From assembly GCA_963932145.1 (NCBI GenBank), contig OZ010603.1:80552122-80616121 (forward strand): 64,000 nucleotides of DNA, given 5' to 3'. Under the pieces are notes generated by a model. It searched no databases. It worked only from the letters and a program-made list of their open reading frames with translations, and had not been told where the DNA came from. Shown here in pieces: positions 61,201-64,000 of the stretch; position 1 is the first letter of the stretch; every line of letters starts with the position of its first letter. The position numbers were made by a program, and so were the translations under genes. The stretch is from Acanthosepion lycidas (lineage: Eukaryota > Mollusca > Cephalopoda > Sepiida > Sepiidae).

Positions 61201-64000
61201 TATGGAGTGAAGCCAAAGCTCCGAACTCTTCAATGCATTATTTTCAATATTCCTTAAGATATCGGCATTGTTTCTTAACAGGTTTTCGGTCTGGCTGAAA
61301 TGTCCATAGGTTGAATATGTAGTGAAGCCAAAGCTGCGAACTCTTCAACGCATTATTTTCAATATTCCTTAAGATATCGGGATTGTTTCTTAACAGGTTT
61401 TCAGGTTGGTGGAAATGTCCATAGGTTGAATATGGAGTGAAGCCAATGCTCCGAACTCTTCAATGCATTATTTTCAATATTCCTGAAGATATCTGCATTG
61501 TTTCTTAACAGGTTTTCGGGTTGGTTGAAATGTCCATAAGTTGAATATGGAGTGAAGCCAAAGCTCCGAACTCTTCAATGCATTATTTTCAATATTCCTG
61601 AAGATATCTGCATTGATTCTTAGCAGGTTTTCGGGTTGGTTGAAATGTCCATAAGTTGAATATGGAGTGAACCCAAAGCTCCGAACTCTTCAATGCATTA
61701 TTTTCAATATTCCTGAAGATATCTGCATTGTTTCGTAACAGGTTTTCGGGATGGTTCAAATGTCCATAGGCTCAATATGGAGTGAAGCCAAAGCTCCGAA
61801 CTCTTCAATGCATTATTTTCAGTATTCCTGAAGATATCAGCATTGTTTCGTAACAGGTTTTCGGGCTGGCTGAAATGTCCATAGGTTGAATATGGAGTGA
61901 AGCCAAAGCTCCGAACTCTTCAATGCATTATTTTCAATATTCCTGAAGATATCTGCATTGTTTCTTAACAGGTTTTCGGGTTGGTTGAAATGTCCATTGG
62001 TTGAATATGGAGTGAATCCAAAGCTACGAACACTTCAATGCATTATTTTCAATATTCCTGAAGATATATGCATTGTTTCTTAACAGGTTTTCGGGTTGGT
62101 TGAAATGTGCATAGGTTGAATATGGAGTGAAGCCAAAGCTCCGAACTCTTCAATGCATTATTTTCAATATTCCTGAAGATATCTTCGTTCTTTCTTGACA
62201 GGTTTTCGGGTTGGTTGAAATGTCTATAGGTTGAATATGGAGTGAAGCCGAAGCTCCGAACTCTTCAATGCATTATTTTCAATATTCCTGAAGATATCTG
62301 CATTGTTTCGTAACAGGTTTTCGGATTGGTTGAAATGTCCATAGGTTGAGTGTGGAGTGAAGCCAAAGTTCCGAACACTTCAATCCATTATTTTCAATAT
62401 TCCTGAAGATATCTGCATTGTTTCTTAACAGGTTTTCGGGTTGGTTGAAATGTCCATAAGTTGAATATAGAGTGAAGCCAAAGCTCCGAACTCTTCAATG
62501 CATTATTTTCAATATTCCTGAAGATATCTTCGTTCTTTCTTAACAGGTTTTCGGGTTGGTTGAAATGTCTATAGGTTGAATATGGAGTGAAGCCGAAGCT
62601 CCGAACTCTTCAATGCATTATTTTCAATATTCCTGAAGATATCTGTATTGTTTCGTAACAGGTTTTCTGGTTGGTTGAAATGTCCATAGGTTGAGTATGG
62701 AGTGAAGCCAAAGCTCCGAACACTTCAATGCATTATTTTCAATATACCTGAAGATATCTGCATTGTCTCTTAACAGGTTTTCGGGTTGGTTGAAATGTCC
62801 ATAGGTTGAATATGGAGTGAAGCCAAAGCTCCGAACACTTCAATGCATTATTTTCAATATTCCTGAAGATATCTGCATTGTTTCGTAACAGGTTTTTCGG
62901 TTGGCTGAAATGACTATAGGTTGAATATGGAGTGAAGCCAAAGGTCTGAAAACTTCAATGCATTATTTTCAATATTCCTGAAGATATTTGCATTGTTTCT
63001 TAACAGGTTTTCGGGTTGGGTGAAATGTCCATAGTTTGAATATGGAGTGAAGCCAAAGCTCCGAACACTTCAATGCATTATTTTCAATATTCCTGAAGAT
63101 ATCTGCATTGTTTCGTAACAGGTTCTCGGGTTGGCTGAAATGACCATAGGTTGAATATGGAGTGAAGCCACAGCTCCGAACTCTTCAATGCATTATTTTC
63201 AGTATTCCTGAAGATATCAGCATTGTTTCGTAACAGGTTTTCGGTCTGGCTGAAATGTCCATAGGTTGAATATGTAGTGAAGCCAAAGCTCCGAACTCTT
63301 CATTGCATTATTTTCAATATTCCTTAAGATATCGGCATTGTTTCTTAAAAGGTTTTCGGGTTGGTGGAAATGTCCATAGGTTGAATATGGAGTGAAGCCA
63401 ATGCTCCGAACTATTCAATGCATTATTTTCAATATTCCTGAAGATATCTGCATTGTTTGTTAACAGGTTTTCGGGTTGGTTGAAATGTGCATAGGTTGAA
63501 TATTGAGTGAAGCCAAAGCTCCGAACTCTTCAATGCATTATTTTCAATATTCCTGAAGATATCTGCATTGTTTCGTAACAGGTTTTCGGATTGGTTGAAA
63601 TGTCCATAGGTTGAGTATGGAGTGAAGCCAAAGCTCCGAACTCTTCAATGCATTATTTTCAATATTCCTGAAGATATCTGCATTGTTTTTTAACAGGTTT
63701 TCGGGTTGGTTTAAATGACCATAGGTTGAATATGGAGTGAAGCCAAAGCTCCGAACTCTTCAATGCATTATTTTCAATATTCCTGAAGATATCTGCATTG
63801 TTTCGTAACAGGTTTTCGGATTGGTTGAAATGTCCATAGGTTGAGTGTGGAGTGAAGCCAAATTTCCGAAATCTTCAATCCATTATTTTCAATATTCCTG
63901 AAGATATCTTCGTTCTTTCTTAACAGGTTTTCGGGTTGGTTGAAATGTCTATAGGTTGAATATGGAGTGAAGCCGAAGCTCCGAACTCTTCAATGCATTA
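55255..64000 (+). repeat. Sat115 right zone, CGTAAC / AATATTCC subfamily
   Basis: From about 55.25 kb nearly every monomer reads AATATTCCTGAAG, where the middle zone mostly reads AATAATCC. TTTCGTAACAGG becomes frequent, as do GGCTGAAATG(A/T)CC, GATATCAGC, GTAGTGAAGCC and GGTCTGGCTG. Divergence between neighbours is higher. It has its own block duplications: about 57530-58590 to 59254-60310 (offset 1724, marker TATATTTATT 57811/59535) and AGTATTCC at 60211/63201 (offset 2990, 26 monomers). Confidence 0.85.

Larger units (their letters stand above)
19641..64000 (+). repeat. Sat115: 115-bp satellite array, about 385 copies, open at right edge
   Basis: The consensus monomer reads, in order, TGCATTGTTTCTTAACAGGT, TTTCGGGTTGGTTGAAATGT, CCATAGGTTGAATATGGAGT, GAAGCCAAAGCTCCGAACTC, TTCAATGCATTATTTTCAAT and AATCCTGAAGATATC. 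All monomers lie in one orientation with no transposon or other insertion over 44 kb. Common variants are AATAATCC/AATATTCC, GATATC/GATAGC, CTTAAC/CGTAAC, GAACTC/GAAAAC/GATCTC/GAACAC, CCATAGG/CGTTAGG and GCATT/GGATT. AT content is about 62%. There is no coding function; the minus-strand 65-105 codon frames are fixed by the repeat. Such arrays are typical of centromeric, pericentromeric or subtelomeric heterochromatin, but the location is not shown here. Confidence 0.98.

Noticed and set aside
10741-64000. Regularly spaced repeats suggestive of a CRISPR array
   Set aside because: Whole monomers repeat without variable spacers, and the surrounding DNA is animal-like.
19830-64000. CENP-B-box-like sequence in Sat115 (TTCGTAACAGG...CGGG)
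   Set aside because: The CENP-B box needs TTCG and CGGG separated by 7 bases with an A at a fixed place. Here the gap is 11, and most monomers read TTCTTAAC and not TTCGTAAC.

Overview
The window is non-coding, repeat-dominated eukaryotic DNA. I find no intact protein-coding gene, no convincing spliced gene and no functional RNA gene. Long (TA)n and (ATT)n microsatellites, decayed LINE, mariner-like and tRNA-derived SINE fragments, and two large satellite arrays point to an animal. The style of the LINE fragments and the density of (TA)n/TATG tracts fit a mollusc, possibly a cephalopod; that assignment is inference and only moderately secure.

Layout. 1-9.9 kb is a transposon and microsatellite graveyard. 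It holds a 142-bp tandem repeat, two copies of a dispersed repeat (531-651 and 6218-6385), three fold-back elements (1235-1300, 3462-3539, 4236-4340), a LINE reverse-transcriptase scrap (2295-2501), a 1.1-kb mariner-like element with recognisable inverted ends (5951-7064), the 3' end of a LINE (7759-8072), SINE-like pieces on the minus strand (8404-8536, 8771-8838) and many (TA)n blocks. 9.9-10.5 kb is ATT-rich low-complexity DNA. 10.74-15.12 kb is a satellite with a 40-bp unit (about 109 copies, 'Sat40'). 15.1-19.6 kb is low-complexity DNA (TTC, ATT, GAAA, GA) with a roughly 0.5-kb direct duplication.

From about 19.64 kb to the right edge there is one uninterrupted head-to-tail array of a 115-bp satellite ('Sat115'), about 385 monomers over more than 44 kb, running off the window. 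Its left edge is decayed, its middle (about 21-55 kb) is built from nested block duplications, and from about 55.25 kb it shifts to another subfamily. Two large head-to-tail block duplications can be read directly from marker variants: about 3.67 kb (23.42-27.08 and 27.09-30.30 kb) and about 6.5 kb (37.61-44.16 and 44.27-49.33 kb). In each pair one copy differs from the other by whole numbers of monomers, the signature of unequal exchange.

Most open reading frames in the window come from microsatellites or satellites. The recurring 72-codon minus-strand frames in Sat115 exist because a 1-bp-short (114-bp) monomer lets two monomers be read in phase; they are not genes. The best candidate for something undescribed is the pair of satellites, which share an 11-bp word (CGGGTTGGTTG) although the rest of their units is unrelated, together with the multi-scale duplication history of Sat115.
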